From the NCBI RefSeq assembly GCF_905120345.1, contig NZ_CAJHOA010000001.1, forward strand, positions 310,001-374,000: DNA of 64,000 bases, written 5' to 3'. Origin of the DNA: Denitrificimonas caeni. GTDB lineage: Bacteria; Pseudomonadota; Gammaproteobacteria; Pseudomonadales; Pseudomonadaceae. The first letter of the stretch is position 1, and each line of letters opens with the position of its first letter. A program made the translations under genes and the position numbers. This document shows positions 56,040 to 64,000 of this stretch, piece after piece. Below the pieces are notes generated by a model. The model was given only the letters and a program-made list of their open reading frames with translations. It did not search any database and had not been told where the DNA came from.

Positions 56040-56949
56040 ACGGAATATGCTGGCTTACGGATGGCGCCTAATATGCGTATGCAGCTTACTTTGCTGCCTT
56101 AATCTGCCTGTCTATGCGCAAGTTATTCTCAGCGCAGAACAAGATAGCCCTGCAGTGCGTAATTTTGCTCAACAACTGGCACAAGCGCTGCCTCAACACG
56201 CCATTCACTATATGCCCCGCTCTCAGCTAGAAACACACACCAGCTTTGCGGAAGATACACAACTTATTTTGCTCGGACCAAAGTTGCTGGATTGGCGTTT
56301 ACAGCTGACACAAAGCGCCCCACCCACATTAATTATGCAAGTCAGTCGCGTCCAAGCGCATAAGCGCTTTAGCAATCGACAACCCGAGCACCTGACTTTT
56401 TTGTGGAGCGATCCACCACTTGATCGGCAAATCGCCTTGTTAAAAGCCATGCTGCCAGGCGTAAAGCATATTGGTGTACTGTACGGCGATCACAGCGAAT
56501 TCCTATTAAAAGAGATCGAACAGGCCCTACAAGCTGAACAACTGATCTTGCATAAATATTACTGGCCTAACAGCTATGATGCGCGCAGCCTGGCCAACTT
56601 GTTAAATCAAACCGATGCTTTACTCGGAGTGGATGATGCGCGAATTTACAACCCCACCACCATTAAAAGTATCCTGCTCAGCAGCTATGCTCGCAAACAA
56701 TCATTGATTGGTCCAACTGCAGCTTTTATAAAAGCAGGCAGTCTAGCCTCAACTTATACTGACCAAGATAATTGGATCAACACGTTACAAAAACTTTTAC
56801 AAACGCCAGTTAACACTTGGCCTGCAAGTCTTTATCCTGATGGTTTTAAAGTCATCGTTAATCAGCAAGTCGCGCGTTCACTCGGCATCCAAAAAAGTCG
56901 TCCCAGCGAGTTAACTGAACAACTTCAACAGAACAGGCCTGAACCATGA
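56002..56949 (+). CDS. Periplasmic ABC-type substrate-binding protein without transporter partners (COG2984-like)
   Basis: A 315-residue protein with a signal peptide ending NLPVYAQ and the two-lobed layout of the ABC_sub_bind/PBP1 type: [30 protein letters not shown] in the hinge region (the KHIGVLYGD block is characteristic), then [21 protein letters not shown] and the final [17 protein letters not shown]. No permease or ATPase gene is near. ATG 56002 has AAGGAC at 8 bases and overlaps the receptor gene by 38 bases; ATG 56047 would give a more classical signal peptide but has a poor ribosome site. It overlaps the kinase gene by four bases. Probably the ligand sensor for that kinase. Confidence 0.82.
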   Translation: MTLLTLLCSWSFKRNMLAYGWRLICVCSLLCCLNLPVYAQVILSAEQDSPAVRNFAQQLAQALPQHAIHYMPRSQLETHTSFAEDTQLILLGPKLLDWRLQLTQSAPPTLIMQVSRVQAHKRFSNRQPEHLTFLWSDPPLDRQIALLKAMLPGVKHIGVLYGDHSEFLLKEIEQALQAEQLILHKYYWPNSYDARSLANLLNQTDALLGVDDARIYNPTTIKSILLSSYARKQSLIGPTAAFIKAGSLASTYTDQDNWINTLQKLLQTPVNTWPASLYPDGFKVIVNQQVARSLGIQKSRPSELTEQLQQNRPEP

Positions 56950-58424
56950 AAAAGATACTGGGCGGCAGCATTCATCGCCACACTCTATTTGTCAGCCTAC
57001 TGCCTGCAGTGCTGATCGCTTTTTTACTGACCGGTTACTTTACCTTATCGCGTTTACAAATTTTACAAGAGGAACTGGCAAATGCCGGTCAACTGATTGC
57101 CAATCAGCTGGCCCCCGCAGCAGAGTTCAGTGTTATTTCCGGTAATTTGGAGGTATTAGAACCTTTATTACAAGGCTTACTAAAGCATCCGCATATTGCT
57201 TTTATTGAAATTTATGACTATCAACAGCAACGTTTAACGCGCAGCGAAAAAAACAGCTCAAGGATCAGCTCAGGCCCGTCTTTCCAAGCTAAAATAACTC
57301 GGCAAATCATTGAGCTTGATCCGCTATTTTTATCCTCTAGCGTTCTTGCACAAACACAAAATCAAGAAGATGTGATCGGCCATGTGCTGGTTGGTATGAC
57401 CGACAGCACCCTGAAAAAGCAACAATTGCATGTTTTATTTAGGGCGCTCTGGCTGGTTTTTCTAACCCTGATTTTAATTTGGACACTGGCTTACTTTCTA
57501 GCGCGTAGCTTATCCACCCCTATCCGAGAAATGCGGCAAAAACTGCAAGCCCTCGACAAAGGCATCTACCACACGCCCGTCCTTACTGACATCAAGACTG
57601 GCGAGCTAGGCGAGCTGGGTAAACATATCAACTTGCTCAGCCAAACCCTACAACACGCGCAGTGGACACAGCAAAAGTACACAGCAGAACTGCAACAAGC
57701 ACGGCAAGATGCGGAACGTGCCAACCACGCTAAATCAGACTTTCTAGCGATGATGAGTCATGAGTTACGCACGCCCATGAATGGTGTCATGGGCATGTTG
57801 CAGCTACTTGAACAAACGGAGCTGAGCAAAGAGCAAACCGAATACACCCATATCGCCCATACGTCGAGCCTACAAATGCTTGGGGTAATTAATGATATTT
57901 TAGATTTCGCTCGTCTTGAGCACGATGCATTACAACTTGAATGCATACCTTTTTCTTTAGACGAACTGTTTTCGTCTCTGCACAACGTTTTTAAATACAG
58001 CGCCGAGCAAAAAGGCATCGAACTGGTGTTTGTTCTGCCAGTAGAGTTGACCTGCTTAAAGGTTGAAGGGGATCCAACACGGTTACGACAAATTTTAGTC
58101 AACTTATTAGCCAATGCCTTGAAATTTACTGACCAGGGAAAAATCAGCCTAGAGGTCGACTGGTCTTTACTAAGCGCCTCACAATTGCTGTTAAAGTGTG
58201 TGATTATCGACTCAGGCATCGGTATCCCAGCAGAACAACTCAGTTCTATTTTTGATGCATTCCATCAAGCAGATCAAAGTATTTCAAGACACTACGGTGG
58301 CACAGGGCTGGGCCTATCTATTGCCCATACATTAGCCGAGCAGATGGGTGGCCAATTGAGCGTTATCAGCGAAGCCAAGCAAGGTTCTATATTTACCCTA
58401 CAAATCCCCTTGCATCATTTATAA
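56946..58424 (+). CDS. Membrane histidine kinase (GacS/PA1611-like, no receiver domain)
   Basis: A 492-residue sensor kinase. TM1 is at about residues 13-34, with a periplasmic domain of about 130 residues, TM2 at about 165-185 and HAMP to about 238. HisKA carries the phospho-acceptor in [10 protein letters not shown] (His 272). HATPase has N-box [12 protein letters not shown]1 DSGIGIP and G2 GGTGLGLSI. The N-terminus resembles GacS/BarA-type kinases, and its place beside fabA matches the P. aeruginosa hybrid kinase PA1611 as I remember it. Unlike those, it ends after the ATPase domain: no receiver and no Hpt. No response regulator is nearby. ATGA overlap with the binding-protein gene. Confidence 0.92.
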   Translation: MKKILGGSIHRHTLFVSLLPAVLIAFLLTGYFTLSRLQILQEELANAGQLIANQLAPAAEFSVISGNLEVLEPLLQGLLKHPHIAFIEIYDYQQQRLTRSEKNSSRISSGPSFQAKITRQIIELDPLFLSSSVLAQTQNQEDVIGHVLVGMTDSTLKKQQLHVLFRALWLVFLTLILIWTLAYFLARSLSTPIREMRQKLQALDKGIYHTPVLTDIKTGELGELGKHINLLSQTLQHAQWTQQKYTAELQQARQDAERANHAKSDFLAMMSHELRTPMNGVMGMLQLLEQTELSKEQTEYTHIAHTSSLQMLGVINDILDFARLEHDALQLECIPFSLDELFSSLHNVFKYSAEQKGIELVFVLPVELTCLKVEGDPTRLRQILVNLLANALKFTDQGKISLEVDWSLLSASQLLLKCVIIDSGIGIPAEQLSSIFDAFHQADQSISRHYGGTGLGLSIAHTLAEQMGGQLSVISEAKQGSIFTLQIPLHHL

Positions 58425-58739
58425 GTAGATTGAGCGACGCGACACGCGTAATAGCAGTACCATAGGGTATATTTCACTGTTAGACCGTATTTCAACCCTT
58501 TACAGCTGTGACTTGCGGGTAGTTAGTGCTGTCTAACCATGCAATTACACTTAAAGCGTCCATTTATCCTGCAGCAGTGTTGAGTAGCGCAGCTTGATAA
58601 AAGGCTTAAGTTGAATAGAGTTTTTTTGTTAAGCGTTATTAAATGTGTTAAAAACACAGCAATACATTAAACAAAACCATTAGTCAGATGGATATCCATC
58701 GTCCATGCAGTACACGATTAGGCACGTTGAGGAGCCCGC
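58425..58739. other. Intergenic region and promoter of fabA
   Basis: These 315 bases have no credible gene. The last 150 are AT-rich and should hold the fabAB promoter. TGTGTT-AAA-AACACA (58644-58658) is a 15-base palindrome about 80 bases before fabA and may bind a regulator; in Pseudomonas fabAB is controlled by a TetR-type factor (DesT), but the site here does not clearly match what I remember of its operator. No good terminator after the kinase gene was found. Confidence 0.45.
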
Positions 58740-59255
58740 ATGACCAAACAAAACGCCTTCACCTACGAAGATTTGCTCAAATGCAGTCGAGGAGAGCTCT
58801 TCGGACCAGGTAACGCGCAATTGCCCGCACCGAATATGCTTATGATCGATCGCATTGTGCACATCAGTGAGACAGGCGGTAAATACGGCAAAGGCGAAAT
58901 CACTGCCGAGCTGGATATCACCCCTGATTTATGGTTTTTTGCCTGCCATTTTGAAGGCGATCCGGTAATGCCTGGTTGCTTAGGCCTTGATGCCATGTGG
59001 CAGCTGGTCGGTTTTCACCTCGGCTGGCAAGGTCACCCTGGGCGTGGACGTGCACTCGGCTCAGGGGATGTGAAGTTTTTTGGTCAAGTGTTACCTACTG
59101 CCAAAAAAGTCACTTACCAAATTGACATTAAGCGCACCATCAATCGCTCTTTAATTTTAGCGATTGCTGACGGTACCGTTAGCGTTGATGGCCGCGAAAT
59201 TTATAGCGCCGAAGGCTTACGTGTCGGCTTATTTACTTCCACAGACTCTTTCTAA
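58740..59255 (+). CDS. fabA: 3-hydroxydecanoyl-ACP dehydratase/isomerase FabA
   Basis: A 171-residue hot-dog-fold enzyme with the catalytic His in [15 protein letters not shown] and the Asp in [23 protein letters not shown] and [11 protein letters not shown] are further FabA marks that separate it from FabZ. It dehydrates 3-hydroxydecanoyl-ACP and isomerises the product to the cis-3 form, the entry to unsaturated fatty acids. GAGGAG stands before the ATG. It is followed by fabB after 12 bases. Confidence 0.96.
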   Translation: MTKQNAFTYEDLLKCSRGELFGPGNAQLPAPNMLMIDRIVHISETGGKYGKGEITAELDITPDLWFFACHFEGDPVMPGCLGLDAMWQLVGFHLGWQGHPGRGRALGSGDVKFFGQVLPTAKKVTYQIDIKRTINRSLILAIADGTVSVDGREIYSAEGLRVGLFTSTDSF

Positions 59256-59267
59256 AGGATGACCAGT

Positions 59268-60485
59268 ATGCGTCGTGCTGTAATCACCGGAATGGGCATT
59301 GTTTCTTGCCTAGGTAATGACAAAGATACCGTAGCTGCTAATTTACGTGCAGGCCGTACTGGTATTCGTTTTAATCCGTCTTACGCTGAAATGGGCTTAC
59401 GCAGTCAGGTTTCAGGCACTGTTGATATTGATCTAGAAGCGTTAATTGACCGTAAATTTTTACGTTTTATGGGGCAAGCAGCGGCATTCTCCTATCTATC
59501 CATGCAACAAGCCATAGAAGACAGCGGCCTTAGCCCAGAAGATGTCTCTAACCCACGTACAGGTTTAATTGCCGGTTCCGGTGGTGCATCCACGCTTAAC
59601 CAAATGGAGGCCATTGATATCCTGCGCGAAAAAGGCGTTAAGCGTATTGGCCCGTACCGCGTGACCCGTACTATGGGCAGTACCGTATCAGCCTGCTTAG
59701 CCACACCTTTTAAAATTAAAGGGGTGAACTACTCAGTGTCTTCTGCTTGTGCAACCAGTGCTCACTGTATTGGTCAAGCGCTTGAGCAAATCCAACTGGG
59801 TAAACAAGACATTGTGTTTGCCGGTGGTGGTGAGGAAGAACATTGGAGCCAAAGCTGCCTGTTTGATGCGATGGGCGCCTTGTCGACTCAGTACAACGAC
59901 ACCCCAGAAAAAGCGTCACGCGCTTACGATAGTAAACGTGATGGTTTTGTCATTGCTGGCGGCGGCGGCATGGTCGTGGTTGAAGAACTCGAGCATGCGC
60001 TAAAACGGGGCGCAAAAATCTACGCAGAAATCGTTGGCTACGGCGCCACTTCTGACGGCTACGATATGGTCGCACCCAGCGGTGAAGGCGCAGTACGTTG
60101 CATGCAGCAAGCCTTAGCCACGGTTGACACCCCTATCGACTACCTCAACACCCACGGCACATCAACACCGGTTGGTGACGTGGCTGAGATTCGTGCAGTA
60201 CGTGAAGTGTTTGCCGATAAGGCACCACCGATCAGCTCAACGAAAAGTTTGTCAGGCCACTCCTTGGGCGCTGCTGGCGTACAAGAAACCATCTACTCAC
60301 TGCTGATGATGGAAGGCAACTTTATTGCTGGCTCAATCAACATTGATGAGCTGGACGAAGAAGCCAAAGGCTTACCTATCGTGCAGGAAACTCAAGAAAA
60401 CGTGACTCTAAATACCGTAATGAGCAACAGCTTTGGCTTTGGCGGCACTAACGCCACCTTAGTACTGAAGCGCTTTACCAAGTAA
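59268..60485 (+). CDS. fabB: 3-oxoacyl-ACP synthase I FabB
   Basis: A 405-residue ketosynthase with the Cys-His-His active site: Cys in [13 protein letters not shown], His in [11 protein letters not shown] and His in [12 protein letters not shown]. The [17 protein letters not shown] start is that of FabB. It elongates the cis-3-decenoyl product of FabA and so commits it to unsaturated fatty acids. The ATG at 59268 follows AGGA at good distance; an ATG three codons earlier overlaps that site. It is the second gene of fabAB, ending at a strong terminator. Confidence 0.96.
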   Translation: MRRAVITGMGIVSCLGNDKDTVAANLRAGRTGIRFNPSYAEMGLRSQVSGTVDIDLEALIDRKFLRFMGQAAAFSYLSMQQAIEDSGLSPEDVSNPRTGLIAGSGGASTLNQMEAIDILREKGVKRIGPYRVTRTMGSTVSACLATPFKIKGVNYSVSSACATSAHCIGQALEQIQLGKQDIVFAGGGEEEHWSQSCLFDAMGALSTQYNDTPEKASRAYDSKRDGFVIAGGGGMVVVEELEHALKRGAKIYAEIVGYGATSDGYDMVAPSGEGAVRCMQQALATVDTPIDYLNTHGTSTPVGDVAEIRAVREVFADKAPPISSTKSLSGHSLGAAGVQETIYSLLMMEGNFIAGSINIDELDEEAKGLPIVQETQENVTLNTVMSNSFGFGGTNATLVLKRFTK

Positions 60486-60501
60486 TTTAGCTTCCGTTAA
60501 T

Positions 60502-60538
60502 AAAAACGGCCGCTGCAAGAGATTGCGCGGCCGTTTTT
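60502..60538. terminator. Bidirectional terminator between fabB and the AcuI-type gene
   Basis: AAAAACGGCCGC and GCGGCCGTTTTT form a 12-bp stem, GC-rich at its core, with a 13-base loop. The T-run on the right ends fabAB, and the A-run on the left serves the convergent reductase gene. Confidence 0.92.
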
Positions 60539-60560
60539 TATTGCCTATAAATAGATCAAC

Positions 60561-61544
60561 CTAATCAATACGCACTAAGGTGCGGCCTACTTGCTGGCTG
60601 GCCAACATCGCAATAATCGCCTCAGGCACCTCAGTTAAACTTATTTCATGCACCAAGGCCTCTAAATCGAGCTTCCACTGTAGCGACAGCTTGTCCCACA
60701 TCGAAGCCTTATTAACCAAAGGCAACTCCACTGAGTCAACACCCAGCAAGTTCACTCCGCGTAAAATAAAGGGCAACACGCTACCCTTAAAGTCAACTCC
60801 TGCCGTTAATCCACAACACGCAGCACTCGCACCTGGCTGCAAGGCTTTCAGTGTATTGAACAGCAGATCGCCACCGACCGTATCAACAACCCCTGCCCAC
60901 TTAGGTTTAAGCAACGCTTTATCCATGCCTTCCAACAACGCTGCACGAGAGATCACATCGCTCGCGCCGAGCTGACGTAAAAAACCTTCTTGCTCGGCTT
61001 TACCAGTCGCAGCAGTTACCTGAAAACCAAGCTTAGTCAATAGCACCACCGCCACAGAACCAACGCCACCGGTGGCACCTGTAACCAACACTGGCCCGTC
61101 TTCTGGAACAACCCCTGCACACAGTAGCTTGTCGACGCATAATGCCGCCGTCAAGCCTGCAGTGCCTAAGATCATCGACTCACGCAGCGATAAACCACTG
61201 GGCCGTTTAATCAGCCAACTGGCGGGGACACGTATATATTGTGCCAAACCACCATAAGTGTTCATCCCGAGGTCATAACCGGTAACAATCACCTCATCGC
61301 CCGCAACAAACTCAGCCACATTGGACTGCTCAACCACACCTGCCGCATCAATCCCTGGCGTATGTGGAAACTGGCGTGTGACGCCACGATTACCGGTGGC
61401 GGACAATGCATCTTTATAATTCAAGGAAGAATAATGTACCCGTATCAACACCTCGTTTTCGGGTAAATCATCCAGCGAGCGCTCAATCACCTTTTGCGCA
61501 AACTGTGGTGTTTCAGTGACCCATAATGCTTGGTATGTACTCAT
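60561..61544 (-). CDS. AcuI/YhdH-type quinone oxidoreductase (acryloyl-CoA reductase family)
   Basis: A 327-residue medium-chain dehydrogenase without the zinc ligands of alcohol dehydrogenases. The substrate domain has SSLNYKDALSATGNRG and PHTPGIDAAGVV, both typical of YhdH/AcuI, and the NADPH domain has VTGATGGVGSVAV near residue 153. E. coli YhdH and its relatives reduce acryloyl-CoA to propionyl-CoA. It is convergent with fabB and 34 bases downstream of sohB on the same strand. Confidence 0.9.
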   Translation of the reverse strand: MSTYQALWVTETPQFAQKVIERSLDDLPENEVLIRVHYSSLNYKDALSATGNRGVTRQFPHTPGIDAAGVVEQSNVAEFVAGDEVIVTGYDLGMNTYGGLAQYIRVPASWLIKRPSGLSLRESMILGTAGLTAALCVDKLLCAGVVPEDGPVLVTGATGGVGSVAVVLLTKLGFQVTAATGKAEQEGFLRQLGASDVISRAALLEGMDKALLKPKWAGVVDTVGGDLLFNTLKALQPGASAACCGLTAGVDFKGSVLPFILRGVNLLGVDSVELPLVNKASMWDKLSLQWKLDLEALVHEISLTEVPEAIIAMLASQQVGRTLVRID

Positions 61545-61578
61545 TAAAATCCCCTCAATAGATGTTTTTTATCGTCTG

Positions 61579-62598
61579 TTAGCCCATAAAGCGCTGCTGT
61601 AAACGTTCCCAGCCCTTATCAGCAATATGCTCTACCGCTGCACCAGCGCTTAAACCAATACGCTCTTGCAGTGTTTTCTTCTGAATAAACTCTAGCAGAT
61701 AAACATCTGCTTCTTCAGCCCGTTTTGACAAATACTCATCGCTGGTTTGCAGCACATCGACCAGCGCTAAACCTTGCGCATCGCTACCCAGCCAAACCTC
61801 ACCGGTGGCAACGGCATCAATATTCAACTGCGGGCGGAAACGTGCGACAAACTGCTTAAACAAGTCATGCGTGGTTTGTAACTCTTGCAAGAATTTCTGT
61901 CGCCCAGCCTCGGTATTCTCACCTAACACGGTCATCGTCCGTTTGTACTCGCCAGCGGTGAGTACCTCTACATCAATATCATTTTTCTTCAGTAGACGAT
62001 GAATATTAGGTAGTTGCGCCACCACGCCAATCGAACCGAGTACCGCAAAAGGCGCACTCAAAATTTTATCGCCAATGCAAGCCATCATATAACCGCCGCT
62101 GGCAGCAACTTTATCAACACAGACAGTTAACGGAATCTGCGCATCTCGAATACGTGCTAACTGTGATGATGCCAAGCCATAACTGTGGACCATACCGCCG
62201 CCACTTTCTAAACGGAGCACCACTTCATCAGTCGACTTAGCGACGCCTAACAGCGCAGTAATTTCATGACGTAAGTTTTCTACTGCAGAGGCTTTAATAT
62301 CGCCATCAAAATCTAAAACATAAACGCGGTTTTTTTCAATGCCAGCTTTTCTATCTTGCTGTAACTTGGTTTTATTGGCTTTTTTTAATGTTTTTAATTG
62401 AGCTTTATCCAATACGCTATATTCAACAGTTTGTTTCAGCTCTTCGTAAAACTCATTCATGCTGCTAACCAGCAACTCACCACCTTTACTACGACCGCGC
62501 GAACGTAAAGACGCAGCCACAGACAGCACCACCACAATAACAACCAGCACCGTTACGGCGCGTGCTAGAAAACCAGCATATTCAAGTAAAAAATCCAC
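61579..62598 (-). CDS. sohB: Inner-membrane serine protease SohB (peptidase S49)
   Basis: A 339-residue protein with one N-terminal membrane helix (about residues 10-30) and the SohB-specific hydrophilic segment rich in Lys. The S49 catalytic pair is Ser in DKVAASGGYMMA and Lys in LTAGEYKRTMT. LRLESGGGMVHSYG is the conserved strand before it. It is a signal-peptide-peptidase-like enzyme. The DGDI in VLDFDGDIKASAV fits the family. It sits alone or with the reductase gene. Confidence 0.93.
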   Translation of the reverse strand: MDFLLEYAGFLARAVTVLVVIVVVLSVAASLRSRGRSKGGELLVSSMNEFYEELKQTVEYSVLDKAQLKTLKKANKTKLQQDRKAGIEKNRVYVLDFDGDIKASAVENLRHEITALLGVAKSTDEVVLRLESGGGMVHSYGLASSQLARIRDAQIPLTVCVDKVAASGGYMMACIGDKILSAPFAVLGSIGVVAQLPNIHRLLKKNDIDVEVLTAGEYKRTMTVLGENTEAGRQKFLQELQTTHDLFKQFVARFRPQLNIDAVATGEVWLGSDAQGLALVDVLQTSDEYLSKRAEEADVYLLEFIQKKTLQERIGLSAGAAVEHIADKGWERLQQRFMG

Positions 62599-62891
62599 TG
62601 TAAACTCCTTAAACGATAGTGATTGTTATCTTACCTGAGCCTGCACCCGCCTTCATAACGTTTATCTAACATGCACAGCACCAGCCGCATTACTAGACCA
62701 GCAACAACCGCTGTCAGCACACGATGCCGGCACAATACTAGACTTCGCTGCAGCATAAGCACGGGCACATAAATTTAAGTTAAACAGATATTTTTTTACT
62801 GCGTTTTCAAACAATCGTATGAATTTCATTTGACAGCTTAGCAGCTTCACAATAATCTCCATGGTTCGCATAGCAACAGGTGTGTATTGAT

Positions 62892-63602
62892 TTGGGCAGC
62901 ATCTATTTAATTCGACACGGGCAAGCCTCGTTTGGTGCAGAGAACTACGATGTACTCTCCACCCTTGGTATGCAGCAAGCAGAGATCCTTGGCGATTATT
63001 TAATCGAGACTGGGGTTACTCTTACCGCGTGCTTTAGTGGTGAGATGCAACGCCAGCAAGATACTGCTCTGGCCACGCTCAGTCGTTACTCTGAGGCCAA
63101 CTTATCTGCACCTGTTCTAAATATTGATAGCGCCTTTAATGAAATTGATGCCGACCGTGTAATTCGTTTAATTGTTCCGCACATTATCGAACAAGAGCCC
63201 AATGCGATTAACAGCCTGCGCAACCCTTTACAAAATAGAGCAGAGTTTCAGCGTTTATTTGCGATGATTATGCAGCGCTGGGCCGCAGATATTGATGATA
63301 TTCCTGAGTACTTGCGCTGGTCGAGATTTATCCAGAATGTAGAGGCCGGCTTAGAGCGTGTGCTCAGCAATGCAGGCGCGGATGCGCAGATCGGTATTTT
63401 CACCTCAGGTGGCACCATTACTGCTTTTCTACACCTCCTGACGGGCATCAGCGCAGATAGAGCCTTTGATCTTAATTGGCAAATTGTAAACACTTCATTG
63501 AGTCGTCTAAAGTTTCGCAACGACTCAGTGGTACTGACTTCTTTTAACAGTCATGCACACCTTGACCTGTTAAAGAATAAAAAACTCATCACCTACCGTT
63601 GA
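62892..63602 (+). CDS. Histidine phosphatase family protein
   Basis: A 236-residue member of the phosphoglycerate-mutase-like superfamily: RHG motif in IYLIRHGQASFG, the conserved Arg and Glu region in FSGEMQRQQDT and FNEID, and the late His replaced in part, since the usual GH appears as FTSGGTITAFL, a Ser-Gly-Gly form common in this Pseudomonas group. I chose TTG 62892 (AGGTG about 9 bases upstream, product starting MGSIYLIRHGQ) over GTG 62880. Function is unknown. The SCP2 gene follows after 53 bases and is often its neighbour. Confidence 0.82.
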   Translation: MGSIYLIRHGQASFGAENYDVLSTLGMQQAEILGDYLIETGVTLTACFSGEMQRQQDTALATLSRYSEANLSAPVLNIDSAFNEIDADRVIRLIVPHIIEQEPNAINSLRNPLQNRAEFQRLFAMIMQRWAADIDDIPEYLRWSRFIQNVEAGLERVLSNAGADAQIGIFTSGGTITAFLHLLTGISADRAFDLNWQIVNTSLSRLKFRNDSVVLTSFNSHAHLDLLKNKKLITYR

Positions 63603-63655
63603 GTTATTAATATCACGCGGTCTACACCGCACAAAAACCTTAAAAAGGACCTACT

Positions 63656-63970
63656 ATGTCTTCTACCGCCGATATCATTAATACTCTAACCGCTAAATTT
63701 AACGCTACAGCTGCTGCTGGCTTAGATTTAGTATTTCAGTTCAATATTGAAGATGCTGAAAACTACTACGTCACTGTTAAAGACGGTACCTGCGATGTAC
63801 AAGCCGGTGACAATGATGATGCTAACGTCACCTTGATCATGGACAGCGAAACCTTCAAAGGTATCGCTACAGGCGAGACTGATGGTATGCAGGCCTTTAT
63901 GGGCGGCAAACTGCGCACTGAAGGCGACATGATGTTAGCGATGAAACTCAGCGAACTGTTCCCCGTTTAA
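63656..63970 (+). CDS. SCP2 sterol-binding domain protein
   Basis: A 104-residue protein made of a single SCP2 domain: LDLVFQFNIEDAENYYVTVKDG, then the NVTLIMDSETFKGIATGETDGMQAFMGGKLRTEGD core, of which ATGETDGMQAFMGGKLR is diagnostic. SCP2 domains hold lipids or acyl-CoA in a hydrophobic tunnel; the bacterial ligand is unknown. AAAAAGGA precedes the ATG. Probably co-transcribed with the histidine phosphatase. A likely terminator begins right after it at the window edge. Confidence 0.9.
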   Translation: MSSTADIINTLTAKFNATAAAGLDLVFQFNIEDAENYYVTVKDGTCDVQAGDNDDANVTLIMDSETFKGIATGETDGMQAFMGGKLRTEGDMMLAMKLSELFPV

Positions 63971-64000
63971 GCGACAAGCTAGCAACAAAAAAAGCCGGAT

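Noticed and set aside
62662-62871. 69-codon minus-strand frame upstream of the histidine phosphatase gene
   Set aside because: No ribosome site or family resemblance; it occupies the promoter region of a divergent gene pair.
1-64000. CRISPR arrays, prophage, insertion sequences, toxin-antitoxin or defence islands
   Set aside because: No regularly spaced repeats, transposase, integrase, phage structural genes or nuclease/helicase defence sets were seen; gene content is mainly core chromosome.

Overview
The window is an ordinary chromosomal stretch of a gammaproteobacterium, almost certainly a low-GC member of the Pseudomonadaceae (relatives of the Thiopseudomonas/Denitrificimonas type are my guess). 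Three things point there: the block nudC / dienoyl-CoA isomerase / dnaQ-rnhA-methyltransferase / gloB / mltD / nppA1A2BCD / fabI / ppiD / hupB / lon / clpX / clpP / tig follows the Pseudomonas aeruginosa gene order as I remember it; gpsA-DUF4389-sixA, a GacS-like sensor kinase and fabAB sit together as in Pseudomonas; and the control sites recognised (Fur, Zur, Anr, sigma-32 and a possible sigma-54 site) are of the kinds used in that family. Species cannot be fixed from the sequence alone.

Layout. 1-2.7 kb: the 5' part of an iron-regulated TonB receptor running off the left edge, a glutathione transferase, a DUF1330 protein and tRNA-Arg(CCT). 2.9-8.5 kb: a TSUP exporter, nudC, a dienoyl-CoA isomerase, a three-gene overlapping operon (methyltransferase-rnhA-dnaQ) and divergent gloB. 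8.6-18.5 kb: mltD, the five-gene peptide/peptidyl-nucleoside ABC importer npp (YejABEF type, with two tandem binding proteins) and fabI. 18.5-28.7 kb, minus strand: the protein-quality-control block (ppiD, hupB, lon, clpX, clpP, tig) and a phospholipase-D-like lipoprotein. 28.9-35.5 kb: hemN with an Anr-type site, then the braCDEFG branched-chain amino-acid importer; the hemN-braC gap may carry a small RNA. 35.5-38.0 kb, minus strand: ybiB and the tusDCBE tRNA 2-thiouridine relay. 38.2-41.5 kb: a Zur-controlled, His-rich ZnuD-type zinc receptor, a palindrome-rich intergenic patch, and the PLP-homeostasis gene yggS. 41.9-53.8 kb, minus strand: an MFS protein, a moxR/DUF58/tgpA/SGNH-hydrolase operon, a small lipoprotein, an AI-2E-family permease, and the chain gpsA-DUF4389-sixA-hydrolase-GST-DUF4892. 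53.9-58.4 kb, plus strand: three tightly linked genes for a TonB receptor, a periplasmic ABC-type binding protein and a membrane histidine kinase. 58.7-64 kb: the fabAB operon, an AcuI-type reductase, sohB, a histidine phosphatase and an SCP2 protein.

How it fits together. Most genes are housekeeping: fatty-acid synthesis (fabI, fabA, fabB), proteolysis and folding, tRNA thiolation, haem synthesis, and amino-acid, peptide and metal import. The most unusual unit is the receptor / binding protein / kinase operon at 53.9-58.4 kb. It has no permease, no ATPase and no response regulator, so it looks like a ligand-sensing device rather than a transporter. Other points worth checking are the candidate RNA between hemN and braC, a 9-bp tandem repeat inside the DUF4389 gene, and two very short possible genes (5581-5700 and 41797-41907).
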